64,000 bases of DNA from Ectocarpus siliculosus. Lineage: Eukaryota; Sar; Phaeophyceae; Ectocarpales; Ectocarpaceae. A program made the position numbers and the translations under genes. A model generated the notes under the pieces. The model made no database searches, was not told the origin of the DNA, and saw nothing but the letters and a program-made list of their open reading frames with translations. How positions within the stretch are numbered: the first letter of the stretch is position 1; each line of letters begins with the position of its first letter. The DNA lies in contig FN649729.1 of NCBI GenBank assembly GCA_000310025.1, forward strand, positions 5,112,725-5,176,724. The letters are read 5' to 3'. Positions 47,901-60,200 of this stretch are shown piece by piece.

Positions 47901-50900
47901 TATTCCCGGCATACCTACTACAAGTTCCGGAACTCGATGGTGCACATGGTGCTGTATAACCTCACCCCGGCTTCCAGTCGGAAGCGAATGCACAAGGTAA
48001 GATGGCATGCAACCACAGCTGGACTAGAGTTAGGACCAGGACTAGTTCTTAGGGTTAGGTTAGGGTTAGGGTTAGGGTTCGGGTTCTGGTTAGGGTTAAT
48101 GTCTGACAAAGCAGCACGTTGACGGGCATTAACGTGAATGGGCCTTGGCTATTGTCTTACCCATCTAGTCGCAATATCTTTGAGATACGCTGTGTGTCGG
48201 AAAATTGCAGCCTTGTACGTCTGATCGGTCTAAGGTTGAGAAATGTAGCGTTTTCCTCGTCGCCAACCGAAACAGGATATTTGAATCGGTGACATGATTT
48301 TGCAAATGGAGGGGGAGGCCTCTTGTGAAGATGGAGGAAATGGATGACGTAGAACACGACACAAAGAGGAACGTCGCTCTTTGTGGATGTCGCAACGAGC
48401 CAGACCTTACGAATGTTTTGCAAGCCTAGAGAGAGGGCTAGCGAACCCAGCAGTCTGGATACAAATCCTCGCGCTCCCTTTACCCAACAGGCTGTTGCAC
48501 AGCACTATATCATGAGCCATGGGCAGGACCCACTCTATCTCCCGGTCATGACCTACCATCTCCTTCAAGCGCGGGTGAGCCATATGAAAGTACGACGTGC
48601 GTCTTCTTCGTGCATCCTATGTCGAGAGGCAGGGCCGCCTGCACTCTAAGAAACGTAGAGATCGCCGTCGAAAACACAACCCTGGTGTTGGTCAAGGAAG
48701 ACGAGCGGTAGCAACGAGGGCCAATGTTGATGAACCCACCTGCGCTGAAAGTTGTGCTTTCCCTTTGGAGTTTGTGAACAACCGTTCGTGTTGCAATCCA
48801 GGTGGATCCTAAGCAAGCGGTGACGTTCGTGTGTAGGACAGCGGCGCACGCTCTCGTGGCGCTGTGTTACGAGGACTGCATGGAGGCACTGGAGAAAGCG
48901 ATCGAGTTTGTGAGCTGCACTTCGGACATTCACGCGGTAGGAAAACGACAGGACTGAAACTCTGCGTCTGTCTGTGGTTTGGTCTTCTGTGTGACGAGGT
49001 GGATGTTGACATGTATGCCACTATCGCCCTGTGGTTCAGCATGGCCGTTATCGCGCCGTGTGGTATGAACTTGGTCTGAGCTTCCCGAACAGGTTTGTCC
49101 AGTTAAAAGGACGGGAAAGGATCGCCGACGATAAATATCTTCGACAATTTGCTGGCCCATGTTACAAGTGAGAAAGCATCGTGCCTGCAATTTGGCCGCT
49201 CTGTTGCTCAACCTGTCGCTTATCGACATATTTATTTTCTTGTTGGCCCGTGACGCTACCCCTTAGGTGATGTTCGTCCACCACTACATTTCGACGATGC
49301 ACGAGATGGGGCATACGATGTTGCGAAACGGCAGCCTCGGAGCTGGGGGCTCACAGACCGAACGAGAAGGGGAGGGCGACCCAAATGCAAGAAACAGAGA
49401 AACAACTACCGCCAAAGAGACAGATAGTGGTCGAAAGCAAGGGCCAAGACGCAGAGCCAGCAGTGGCGCCAAAGAGAATAGTAGCGGTCGAACAATAGGG
49501 TCATGGCTAGGAGGAATCGAGGGTCGAGTGCAAGTGCCGATTAAACCAGCACAAGAGTCAAGTAGTGGGCGACAGGGGGTGTCAGAGAAACCGAGGGCGG
49601 GGAGACCAGGACCAGGGCAAGGGGGGGCAATGACGGGAGACGGGAGCTTCGAGCTTTTGCCTGAGGACTCGGAAAGAAGGATGTCCGAGGTGTGTGTGGT
49701 GGTTGCAGCCATTTAACTTGCTCATAATTTTCGAGTCAACCATCGCGCTCCTCTTCCTCTTTGTATGTCTCCGCGCTTCTATCTTTAGTGATCACGCAGA
49801 AAGCCAGATCTCCTGCACGCGTGGTTAAACGTACCTGGTAGTGGTTTCTCCCTTGAAATACAGCAGCCACAATTGGCACAAAACCAAGAGCCCGCGGTTC
49901 GTTGTCGATTCCTCGAGCAGATTACCAACAAGTTTCACGGTCAACGTTCGCGTTTCCGCTTGACCTGCAATGATTGGTTGCATCTCAAGCTGCGCAAAAA
50001 GTTAGTACCAGGGTGGTTGTCCCATTGTCCCACAAGGGGTTGTCATGTTGGCTGCTTGTACATATATTGACCCATAGACTATGGCCATGTCTTTGCTGCT
50101 GTAAAACGCGTATGGCATGTCATCGCAGGTTGGATCAAATGTATCGGTGGTCGCGACCGGAACTCAAACACAAGCACTGGGCATCCGCATTGCGAGGCTA
50201 AAAAAACTCCTAAAAGAGCCGCACGCCAGGCTTTGTTCAGCGGGACAGTTTTGCCCGACGCTGCAGGACGTCTTTCCTTCCCCTCGACGACAAGCGGTAA
50301 GCATTACCCCGCCCCGAACCCTTGCCCGGTCTCTTGAGGGGACCAGCCTGAAAGCGTAGCACACAACACGAGCCTTTCTGGGGAAGGGAAGTTTCTGCTT
50401 AGCTGAGTACTTGATATTTTTGTTAACGTGGTGCGAGTTTGAGTTGAGACTACCGTAAGCAGTCTACAGTGTTTGCGTAGGTCTGAAACAGTGATACGGT
50501 GTACAAGGGTTGCATACCGTTACCTGAGTTTGGAATACAAACAGAAGAATATACATCTCCTAGTACACTTGACTCAGGTTGGAAAGATCAAGTTTATGCC
50601 GTTCTCCCAGTTCGCGTGCTTTCAAAGTTTCCCTGTTGTTTCACTTTGGCCGCAAATCACGGTGAACAGTTGAAAAATATGTTTCACTATTGTTTCGCGA
50701 CAATTGCACACGCTACATCCTCCTTGACCCCATTCCCAAACTTAGGCGGACGACGATTATGCCGACTCGCTGCTCAAGCACTCAGCGTCCATGTCACCTC
50801 GGTCTCCGAAGAACACGTTTTCTGGTTCCGGCGGGGCATCCGACTTTTTCGAGGAACCGGTCGAGACGGGGGGAACCGACATGATAATGGACGAGACGCT

Positions 50901-53900
50901 TTCGTGGTTGGCGGGGGGTAACAACAACGACAAGGGCGGCGAAGACGACAAGAATGATGACGATGGCCACAACACAGCCGGTGGAAATCCCGCCCGACCT
51001 GCCGGTAACGTCTCGAGAACCCATTCCAACTTGAATGAAGAGGACGAGCTCTGTGGAAGATCTGTGAGTTCTTCGAAGCCCTATACCGACCTTCCTTCGG
51101 ACGGACGGAGGTCTGGAGCGCTCACCTCGGTGGGGTGGGAAGTGGCCCATCTGCTTCATGTTTGCCTGGGGCGCTACCTCCAGCCAGGCGGGCCGTCACC
51201 GGGGGTGAGACTAAAAATGAAAAGAAATATGGAAACGAATCGAGGTAGAGTTTCCGAGAGTCAACGTCGTTGCTTGTTGCCAAGGGTGTTGTGCTTGAGA
51301 TTGCTGTTGTGGTTGCCGATGTTGCTTCGGGTGAACCTGAGGAGGCCTCGAATTCCCTACTGCCCGTGTGCTGTTGCAATTTCCGCAGAGACAGTCGTTT
51401 TAATCGTATGCCCAAAATATTGCAAAGGCGTACGTGATCTGGTCGCTCGCGACGGCCTTCACTCCCCCGCAGGAGAACAAGGTAGCAACGTTTGAGGCCT
51501 TAAAAGAGCAACGAATGTGCCCATCTATGTCGTCACAGCAAGAAAACAACTGCTGTTTCTTGAAGACTTACCTTTTGACCACAACAAGAGCGGGTGGTAT
51601 CGTTGCTGCTATTGTCGTAGTCTAGTAGGACCGTTCTCACCTCAGTTCAGAAGCTGCCGCACATTATTTGAGGAATAAGAACAGGTTGCATGTTGAAGAG
51701 AACACCAACAACAACCACAACCACAACCACGATCGCGACGATGACGATAATGGGACTAGAACATACAGCGCGCTTGGGTGTTCGAAAGTTGTCTACAAGT
51801 ATCTTCTGTGAATGCCCGACGAACACGCAACAAAAGATTTAATTGTACACCCTCGAGCCGAGGCCCCTCAGACATGGCTATAGAAGCTACGATATTCACA
51901 ATTATCCCAACTCCCTTCAACTCTGTGGAGATAAGATACAAGTAGCAGCATGGCCATGGGTTTACGGGAATCAGCGCGCAGACGGGTTCCCCGCGGAACC
52001 GGTGTTGGTGTAGGTACCTTAAGAGGAAATAAGGTAAAGATCTGATCCGTGCTTCCACGTCGTTATCACTGTGTACCATCTCTGCAGGGCCCAGAAACGG
52101 CCGATGGAAGCTTCTCGATTTCCATGCATCGGCTTCCGCCAGAAGCGGGGGACGGCGCTGAACTTCCAGGCCAGGTGCCAAGGGCATTAATGTGTATCAT
52201 TGTTGATATTGCCTTCTTTGTGACCAATGTCGCCTAGACTGTATACATACCCGGTGCTGATCTGCAAAGAAAGGAGGCACGTTGTCTGTGAGAGTCGGGG
52301 CTCGGGCGACGTCAGGTGAGGGGGGCGACGGAGGCTGGAGGCGGAAGCAGAAGGGCAAAGATGTGATAAATAGCATTGTGTCCACCAGCGAAAGCAATAA
52401 TGTTCAGAAATACCTATTACTAATAGCTATTGTCTCTTCGGAAGAAAAGGTCTCAAGCGTTAGAGGCGTTGTGCTATTTAACGGCACTACGTACATCAGT
52501 TTGAAGGTTACGAAGCGATGACAAGAGAACGAAGCGATCTGCAGCACGATATATTATGTCAGAGACAGGTACTACTACCGGTATGGTGCATCCTCACATG
52601 AACCGTCAGAGCAACACCAGGGATTGACAGAAAACGCATGGGTTTTTTTAATAAACGATAAGACAACGGCTACCAAAATGACGCAGACTCTCGGTATCAC
52701 CTTGGCTTCCAGATTCCAGCACAAATTAACGTGGTAGACGATATACACAACCAACTGTCATTTCAGGAGAGCGATGACGATGGGATCAGTCGGAGGATAT
52801 CACACGATGAGACTGACATGCCAAGGTACGGACCGAGGACGGGTCACCCAGGCGCAGCTGGCATGCGGAAAATCCGATCGAAGGTGACCAGAACTTGAGA
52901 CAGTGGCCCTTGGCAACAAACGAAATTTCGTAGTGTAGTCGATCAGATCGGTTTGTGCCTACAGAACGCGCCACCACTTGAGTACCACTTCGCAGTTATC
53001 GCTAGGAACTTTAGCCTGAAAAACTTCAACGTGTGAGAATTTGGCCATAAGAACAGGTGCTGAGTCAAGATGCCTAAACACTAAAACCTAAATAGTCGCC
53101 GTGGGGGTACCCCATAGACAAAAACGAAAGGAGCCTCGGCCAAACAAAGAGGTTCTTAAGTGGTGGCGCGTTAGGTATTGCACCTCAGAAGCTGTGTTTT
53201 TACACAAAAAAATGCCGTTTCGCACATGTTGCTGTTGCCGAACGACAACACGGACACGAGCGAGCAGGAATATTAACATATGAACCGGTGATACAAGACA
53301 TGAGTGGGACGTTTCTGTGCTCACACAAGTAATGATGCGCCTCTAGTCTAAATCTTTGCCGCAGTGGCGTTGAGCTCGCCGGTAGAGCTCGCGAAAATTC
53401 AGCCGTGCCTGTACTTCCATGATGACGTCCGAAACGGACACAAGAAGATGCTCGATATTCTCGAGGGGTTCCGTCTCGTGCGTGCAGCCAACGCTGCAAT
53501 TTTCCCGCCCGGACTATACTGCAGGAAGCTGAATCCAATCATGCTAGAGAAAATTCAGCTTACTCAAGTAAGTCGTCTGGCCCAGGAAACTCAAGGAGAG
53601 CAGCCGGTGGCAACAGTCAGTGTCGATTTGCGACGTTAGCGCACATGTAAATCACCGAAACCCCGCGTAGATGAAGTGCAGCCGCAACCTCATGTTGTAG
53701 ATATCCATACAAATGCCGTTGGGACAAACGCATCTCAGGTGAGCAGTGCGAAGCTTCTGCTAGCAGAACATGGTCCAGGGAGGAAGTCTCACCACTCGGG
53801 TGCTATCAACTCGGCGGCTTCAGTCCTCCGTTCATGGTACGTTCGTGTGCGTGGCGTTTTTACCTACATGTGGGCATCTTCGACACTCATGTTCGGTTTC

Positions 53901-55225
53901 AACTAATACGTGGACCCGGACTAGAGCTCTCTTGTTCTACCTTGCAAGGAGTTTGATACGACGTTGATCCTGCCACCCATGGTGTTGGTGTTGGCTCACG
54001 TCCTTCAAGCTACATGCGGTGTTGTTTCTTAATGTCATGGGGCCGGAGTAAACAAGATGGTTCAGCACGCATACCTACCATATTTTTCTTGTTCTTGTCC
54101 ACGTCTTTCGTCGTGTTGGCCAAACCACGTTTTCTACAGATGCCTAGTAATTGTGCTTCACGTTAGCCATGCCCGGCCCTTTTACCACGCGAGGCTTTTG
54201 CCCCGGTAGCACCTCGTATCAGCTATGTATCATACGACGCCTTGTCAATGAATCTGTTTTCACCGTACCCCCGCTCTCATTTCGCGAACGTAATCAAACA
54301 CGTATGTACGTCGTCGGTCTCCCACCACCCCATTCAGGCGACTGCTATAGCTACTGTAGTGATATGCATCTTGCCGATGCTTCGCACTGATTCTCCTCGC
54401 GCCCTGCTCGCATCAGTTCCGTCACACCCCTCGAGTGTACGTCCCTGGTCTGGGGTTGTGTCGACGAATATTCGAGGGTAACCGCGTGCACTATGACGGT
54501 TGAGAAACTATGCTTAACAGTAAATCTTTCTCAGTCGTTTATCGTCGTAGTTCATATGGCCAGCCATTGATGGCACACCTTCTGTCAGTGGCGCATCGTT
54601 GGTGCCGCGCAGGTGTTCATGTGTGCCAGAGAGGGCACGGGCGAGGAGCGGGATTGATGTCATGTTGGAAATGAAAAACCCGTAAGAGTCTAGGATACGA
54701 AAGAACACGCCCAACCCCCAAGAAGTAAATCTCTATCTGTCTATACGTTGACACCGCGCGCCCTGCATTCGGTGTGCGTGCGTAACCAACAGCTTCACGC
54801 GGCAGGTGAGCAAGGCGATGTCCGAATTTTCTGGCGCCTCGCCGCGATCGAACTCGACGCAGAGAGGCGGCAGCACCAGCGGTGATTATCGATCAGCGGG
54901 TCCCACAAAGTTAGCACCCATGCCGGCTAGAACGTCACATGGTGCGCACTCTGCAGAAGCGGCATCAGCAATGGGTGGAGGCCGAGAGAAAAATAGAACG
55001 AAGAGCAGTTCCGGTGGTGGCCCTGCCGGCGCGGGAGTAGCTGCAGTCCACCAGCGAGACAGCCCATCCCCTGTAGGGCGTGGCGGGTTGGGTGTGGCTG
55101 TATCAGGCAGGGATGGCGGCGAGGGATCGCTGTCGCAACGGCAGCAGCAGGGAGATGACAGGGTAGACGCGGCAGGACGAGATCGGCGCAACCACGCTTT
55201 TTCGTCGATTTGCACAGTATCGTAA
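32134..55225 (+). CDS. Soluble-adenylyl-cyclase-like protein with twin class III cyclase domains and P-loop ATPase module
   Basis: This large gene was assembled from about 33 exons whose phases agree almost throughout. It codes roughly 1,900 residues, compared with 1,610 for human ADCY10. Order: a low-complexity N-terminus (residues 1-175), cyclase domain C1 (about 180-400), an Ala/Ser/Gly-rich linker, cyclase domain C2 (about 535-740), a P-loop NTPase with Walker A and B, a region resembling the winged-helix and helical-repeat part of such proteins, and a long polar C-terminus. The domain order matches soluble adenylyl cyclase and related bacterial cyclase-ATPase proteins. Such enzymes make cyclic AMP (less often cyclic GMP) inside the cell and often respond to bicarbonate or calcium; whether this one does is unknown. 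There is no signal peptide or membrane segment. Three introns use GC donors. Small DNA elements sit in several introns. Exon details are in the following entries. The start ATG is provisional. Confidence 0.93.
37931..38012 (+). repeat. Two tandem copies of a 41-base unit
   Basis: The unit begins CCCAGGTTTGGTC and contains AAGGGAGTGG; the second copy differs at a few positions. It lies in an intron of the cyclase gene. Confidence 0.8.
39072..39343. mobile_element. Small fold-back element with 100-base inverted arms
   Basis: The arms about 39072-39172 and 39247-39343 are near-perfect inverted copies (GCGATTTCCGAGCCGGTTTT at one end, its complement at the other). The centre is AT-rich and holds the short inverted words TATATTGGG and GAATATAGGG. 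There is no coding capacity. It is a MITE-like insertion in an intron of the cyclase gene. Confidence 0.8.
40790..41271. mobile_element. MITE-like element with perfect 20-base terminal inverted repeats
   Basis: Both ends carry TACCGTAAACTACGGAGTTT in opposite directions (40790-40809 and 41252-41271). If the element proper starts at CCG, the flanking TA would be the target duplication, as in Tc1/mariner-type insertions. Inside are C-rich blocks near both ends and a 91-codon minus-strand open frame (41192-40917) rich in Lys, Glu, Asn and Arg (MDKVYEQAFNKQQKEKCKNN) that I do not recognise. No transposase motif is seen. It sits in an intron of the cyclase gene. Confidence 0.78.
41418..45547 (+). 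other. Cyclase gene part 3: P-loop ATPase module
   Basis: Exons 41418-41513, 42190-42243, 42557-42688, 43483-43587, a probable small exon 44425 to about 44466, 44796-44900, 45093-45267 and 45456-45547. Walker A is VVVIEGAHGTGK|S, with Lys and Ser on either side of an intron that begins GCAAGT. Walker B is AVFILDNVHLMD in the exon at 44796. The next exon gives the core strand LRLLLVLTATPVEED followed by a lysine-rich insert. The exon at 45456 ends FSLSPFSKEE, as in the sensor region of related ATPases. This is the STAND/AAA-like module that follows the cyclase domains in the family; its role may be regulatory. The small exon and its donor are the least certain. Confidence 0.85.
43797..44293. 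mobile_element. Fold-back element of about 500 bases with 190-base arms
   Basis: The left arm (43797 to about 43990) and right arm (about 44105-44293) are close inverted copies with matching words CCCATGTTTATGGTTTCCAA, GACTTTTTCGACCTTTTGGG and GAATCAGCTGTTCGACCTTT. The loop holds a further imperfect hairpin. No coding capacity is seen. It is an intronic insertion in the cyclase gene. Confidence 0.82.
45954..55225 (+). other. Cyclase gene part 4: helical and disordered C-terminal region
   Basis: Exons 45954-46057, 46839-47040, 47266-47370 (GC donor CAG|GCAAGG), 47874-47996, 48491-48574, 48802-48936, 49267-49689, 50129-50296, 50746-51204 (or ending 51063 at GTGAGT), 52088-52174, 52767-52825, about 53375-53567, about 53682-53738 and 54806-55225 (TAA). 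The first ones read VDTVYSLSGGNPYW (typical ATPase-family 'GNP' motif), RIAVQES-rich insert, a winged-helix-like part ending YYKFRNSMVHMVLYNLTP, and helical repeats (AAHALVALCYEDCMEALEKA). Later exons are rich in Ser, Gly, Asp and Glu (for example around 49330-49660 and 50870-51010) and look disordered. An exon may be missing between 51204 and 52088. Phases around 52825-53375 need a second-choice acceptor. Confidence 0.75.
48047..48098 (+). repeat. Interstitial telomere-like repeats (TTAGGG)
   Basis: Five to six TTAGGG/GTTAGGG units with some variants occur in an intron of the cyclase gene. Confidence 0.8.
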
Positions 55226-57214
55226 CGTTTGTGTTTCTCCTGTTTTGTCTCCAATAGCTAGTTGATCGTTCAAGAGACGAAACTGTAAGGTGATCTCACA
55301 CGGGGACTGATAAGCGGGCCCTCGTTGTCACAAGCAATTTTCACTTGGTCAGTCTACGGAGAGAATGGGCGGTTTCTCTGATGATCTCGAGTCCTACTCT
55401 GGCACAAGGCTTAGAACTTTTCTGAGTTTTATGATTACCACAAAGGAATTGAATGAATACTTCCGGTTGGTATGGTTGGTTGTCCGTGGATTGGTTGCGC
55501 ACGGCCGGAGGGTAGCGTCGCATAGTTTTTCAGGTGCTTCTCGTCCCGAGGTTGTACGGCACCCTCGGCGGGATGTTGGAAGTACAGTAGTGGAGAAATG
55601 TTCTGCTCCCGTCGCCCACGCTCTTTCGCGTACTGTGCCCCATGGCATCATACAGAACAGGTTCATCGTGTCAGCCAAGAATGTCAGACCCCCGTCGGCT
55701 AGCATCAGTGTACAGAACGGTTCTCAGCGCAGACACCTCAGGTGCTGAGGAGTCATCCAACGAAGTAGGTGCCAACCTACGTAGTTGTAGCAGCATATGG
55801 CGGGCTCCAGGTTCGTTGTCTTGGACATGATTATTGATAGTCTTTCCCCGACGCAACACAGAACAAGAATCGCACCTCGATGTCGTTGTTCGGGTCGTCG
55901 ATAGGTGCAGCTGAGTCGAGCTGAAACGGTTTGCTGCAGGCGCGTCAGAGCATATGGTATGATGCCGATTGTGTGGGTGCGCTATTCTGCGGTACAGCAC
56001 CGATCGGTGTCAACTCAAGCCGAACCACGAATGAGCAGAGCCAGTAGCCATGGTGGTTCTTTCAGAGACCCCGTCATCCAAACCTTGGCGTCAAATAATA
56101 GAGGCGTACCAACATGACACGTCACGATACACGGGGAGGATCGGCGGTCGGGCACAAGAAAGGAAGGAAGAAAGAACTGTTTCCCACCGGAAAACATGGC
56201 CGTTGCCAGGCAAGGCCTGTTGACTTCATTTGTGTCGTGCCACAGAGATCTGTTGACGACGAAGTAATTAATTCGGGGAAATTCGCAGCAAAAATGCCTT
56301 CTCTCAACAACTCTTCTCGCCGCTTCGACCGTCTCAACGGGTGCGGGTGTACTACGAAACACGTGATACCGTTCGTAATCGACTTGGGTGTGAAACTTGC
56401 TTCCTCTATACTGGAGAGCCAAGAGATCAACCAACAAAAAAATCGCGACTGATTGAACCACCGGAAAACGTAAAATTTGACACGAGCCTCTGAGATCCAT
56501 GTCATCTACACTAAAGAGGGGCAAAAAACAATCGAGCTTTGTGGTTAGGGACCCTCCTCTTCTTTGGACATGCTTGAAGGGAAGCGAAAGTCATACTCCA
56601 TCCTATTACGTTCTTCTTCAACGGAAGCTCGTAGTCTTTGCCCGGATTTCCTATATGCAGCGTGCACTGTACAACGCTCGAAGACGAGTATTCCATACGC
56701 GCAAATGTTTTTGCCTCGTGTCCCTTGTTTCCCGACGCACCCCGATGTCTATGGGCGTGTCGTGTTGCAGTATGCTCGAAATATGTTGTACCCGACCACG
56801 CAAGAGGTGTAGCCGCACCCGTGATGTCCTGTCTGTGCGTCTTGCCCTGTGCTCAGCAAGCACTCAGAAATCCGAAAACCATTCCTGCACACAAGCGAGC
56901 ACGGTTTGGGATGGCTCAAAAATTGCATCGTAGGATTATTAATGCTCGTCGCATGCATCGGCGACCTCGGCATGCGGGATTCGGGGCAAAGTAGTTGGAA
57001 TCTAAACCGGCGTGAGTGAGGGTTGGCGAACGGGATGATGGACTTCTGACCGAGATCCTTGTACGTGTAGTGCACCGTTGGTATGGGCGCCACGAGGCGC
57101 GGCCAGGACGTTTAAGGTTCAACCTGCAGTTTGCCTTGAACCGTTCTTCTTCACCATCAAAACTTGGACAGCAGTGGGAAAGAAAGCGGGCAAAGCAACT
57201 AAGTGATTGCCCAC
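55226..57214. other. Intergenic region between the converging cyclase and kinase genes
   Basis: This region should hold the 3' untranslated regions of both genes and possibly the last small exon of the kinase gene. One possible last exon follows the acceptor GGTTTAG near 57002 on the minus strand and would add about 20 residues, but nothing in the family supports it. I see no other gene. Confidence 0.4.
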
Positions 57215-60200
57215 CTGGTCCCCTGTATATACGTCGTTCACGTTAGCAGTTTCCGGTTCTGGGGAGGGAGCGGGCTCATCTGGCACCCAAGGAGCCGGTA
57301 TGAACTTCGCTTCTAACTTATCCCAGTCTAGTCCGGCGAACATGGCGTGCATTTTGACATCGTTCATCCTGGGAACCATGGTGAAGAAAGGGGGGGTGGG
57401 AAAAGGAGAGGAGGGAGGGAGCGCTGTTGCTTGTACTTTTGCTTATGTACCCTTTCGATGTTTTCCGTGCATCGGCACAACTCTCTCTCACGGCAGCAAA
57501 TCACATCTCATGGTTCCTTTTCAGGGGCACGCAGGAGGCCCACCGGTACACTACTGCGCATCCACGAGGACCGTCGGGCATCCGTGGCACGTCCAATTGA
57601 CGCCTGAAGTCACCGCGACTGACTCTTTTTCGCTGATCAAACGACCTCCTCCCTCGTTGTCCATCACTGCCTTGTTTCATCACGGGTGCAGCCCAAGCTG
57701 GGTATATTGGACGTTTCCATCCCAAAGATATATGTACAACACAAAATGTTGCTTACCCGTCGGCGTGGTTCCCCAGTCGATCTCCCGGCTCAAACGCTAA
57801 CATCCCCGAGATCACATCTCGGCACTCGGCTCCTCCACCCGCTTTCTCGTCGAAATCGTCGGGAAAGTCAACTCCCTTCTTCTTCACACACGCGATATTT
57901 GTGAAGAGCTGCGCTACGTCTTGTTCTGAGCCTGGTAGGACGAATGGCGTGCGCGCTTCCACCAGCTCAAACATTAGCACCTGGAGGATCGATCGGCCAG
58001 CAGACAGGAACAGTACCGAGGGCATGACACGACCAAATATCCATTACATGCTGTCCTTGGACGTTCATCCACTGACATGCCCACAGAACCCGCACCCACA
58101 GACATGTCCCCTGATGATGTGCCTATGGACACGTCGGCGGACTTCATGTGACCTGCTCTATACGCCGTTCTCTACCGGGACGCCAAAGCCCCTTCCCCAC
58201 TGTTGACATCAACGACATCTTCTCCGAATGGTGCCGGGGTGTTTTGCACGTGCTGGCAGTCTCCTCGCAGCGAAGACGCGCAAGGGCTAACCGCTGACAC
58301 AACACGGGACATATGAAGTACACGGCAACCTAATACACTGTAAGCACACCTACCTAGTCGTAACCTCGCGACGGTCTATTCAATTATGGGCAATTATCGG
58401 TGGTGAATTTAGGTTCAGGTTTGGCGCTCTTTGCTTCCGCTGAACCTTTTCAGTTTTCGAGCGAACCGAGGCACGCATATGGACATGTGCACATGCATGT
58501 CCCCCTGGAAGCCACCCACCCGTTCTCACCCCGATCTTGTTCTTCGGCCTGGGCACAGCATTTCCACGGATGGGTCAGCACAAAGGAGATACTAGACAGA
58601 TTTGACACCCATCACCACGTTCTGCGACACAAACAACAATACCAGCAACGGAATGAATTAAAGTACACGACTAAGCCTAACCCTAGAGATCCTTACCCCT
58701 AACGCCCAAAGGTCCGCCGACTGATCGTGTCCCTTGTTAAAGATGAACTCTGGAGCGAGGTACTCAGGCGTTCCGCACATCGTATGCGATCGAGGATGCA
58801 TCTGTGTCTCCCCTCCGACCGTCACAAAAAAGGGTATGCGCTTGGCGAAGCCCATGTCGATTATTCTCAAGTATCCTGCACGTTTTATAGATCAAATACG
58901 TTTTTCAAGCAGCGGGTGACGCTCTGAGGATGGGAAGTTTACATCAAGATCTAGACACGAGCCATGTAAAATATATTGTCTGCTCCAAGTGTCTCTAGTT
59001 TACAATTATTTCAAGAATACAGGCTTTTACCTGTGCACAATCACTCGAAAATCTTCCTTGTCACCCTACACTGTGCCAAGTACAGAAACCAGCATAGGAA
59101 TCGTCTTCCCAGAATGCCAGGAACACCCTGCAGAAGCCACTTGCAATAGTTTTACGTATTATCGAGATCATACGTTCTTGGGAAAACAATCATACGTTTT
59201 GGGAAAACAAAGCATCTGGTTAAACGTTAGCCTCATTGGCACCGAATTCGATTCCTGGTGATGCACTTGGGCTGAGTAGCGCATGCGAGAAAAAAAAAAA
59301 CTTCCTACGGAGCAGTGTTGAGCAACCACCGGAGCCGAGTGTCCCCACCTGAAAGTTGCTCATAGGCGCAATCAAAAGGGAATTCCGTTGGGATAAATCA
59401 GCGGTAGGTGGCGTGCTCCCCTCACCGCAGTCATCAACAATCAGGTTCTCCGGCTTAAGGTCCCTGTATGCAATGCCCTTGCTATGCATGTAGCCCACTG
59501 CGTCTACGACCACCGCACCGTAGAACATCACGTGGTCTGGCGGTAAGCCTGAGGGTTAGGAATGGCGTTGGGGCACGAAATAAAGCCCTTTTTAGGCAAT
59601 GTCACGATGACATACCTCATCGGTCGGATAGATGAGGGTGGTCAGGTTAAGTCACAGAGACATTACCAAGACAACCAGAAAGGCCGAGGCTCAATTCGCG
59701 ACTTGCCACCGCCATAAATCTTTGTTGGCGCTGCTGCAGTCGTCTGCAGTGCTGCCGTGGACGATACGATAGAGCCGGGCGGTTCTCTTGCATACTCCTG
59801 CGGTTCCGAACCAAGAGACCGTGGTCACCAGCAAAAACCTTGTTGAAATTTCCGTGCCTTCCACCCTGATCGGCTGTATTTTATATCCTCTAATGCTTCA
59901 CCAACAACCCTGTAGTCACCCCGGCAGTGCAAAGTACAACGCGGTTCTAACGATTGATGCGCCTCTTACGGTATTCCCTCCACTCATCCTAGGACGCCCT
60001 TGGTGGGACGTTTGATAGGGATGGCTAGTCTGGCTCATGTGAACAACGAAGCAGGTGTTGTCGCCATATTCAATAGCTGAAAGGAACGGTGCTCGAGGGG
60101 TCTAACACCTCGGACTTGGCTCGTGATACCTCTGCGAGGTGTTGCTTCAATCGATTGGCGATCCCATTTCTGTCTTCTCTCATTCAGCTGGCTCACACCT

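Noticed and set aside
50746-51204. Ending this cyclase exon at the strong GTGAGT donor (51064)
   Set aside because: Kept only as an alternative: the frame stays open and protein-like (VGWEVAHLLHVCLGRYL) up to another donor at 51205, and both keep phase. RNA data would decide.
57207-57800. 197-codon plus-strand open frame near the end of the kinase gene
   Set aside because: It runs antisense over two kinase exons and the intron between them and has no motif of its own.
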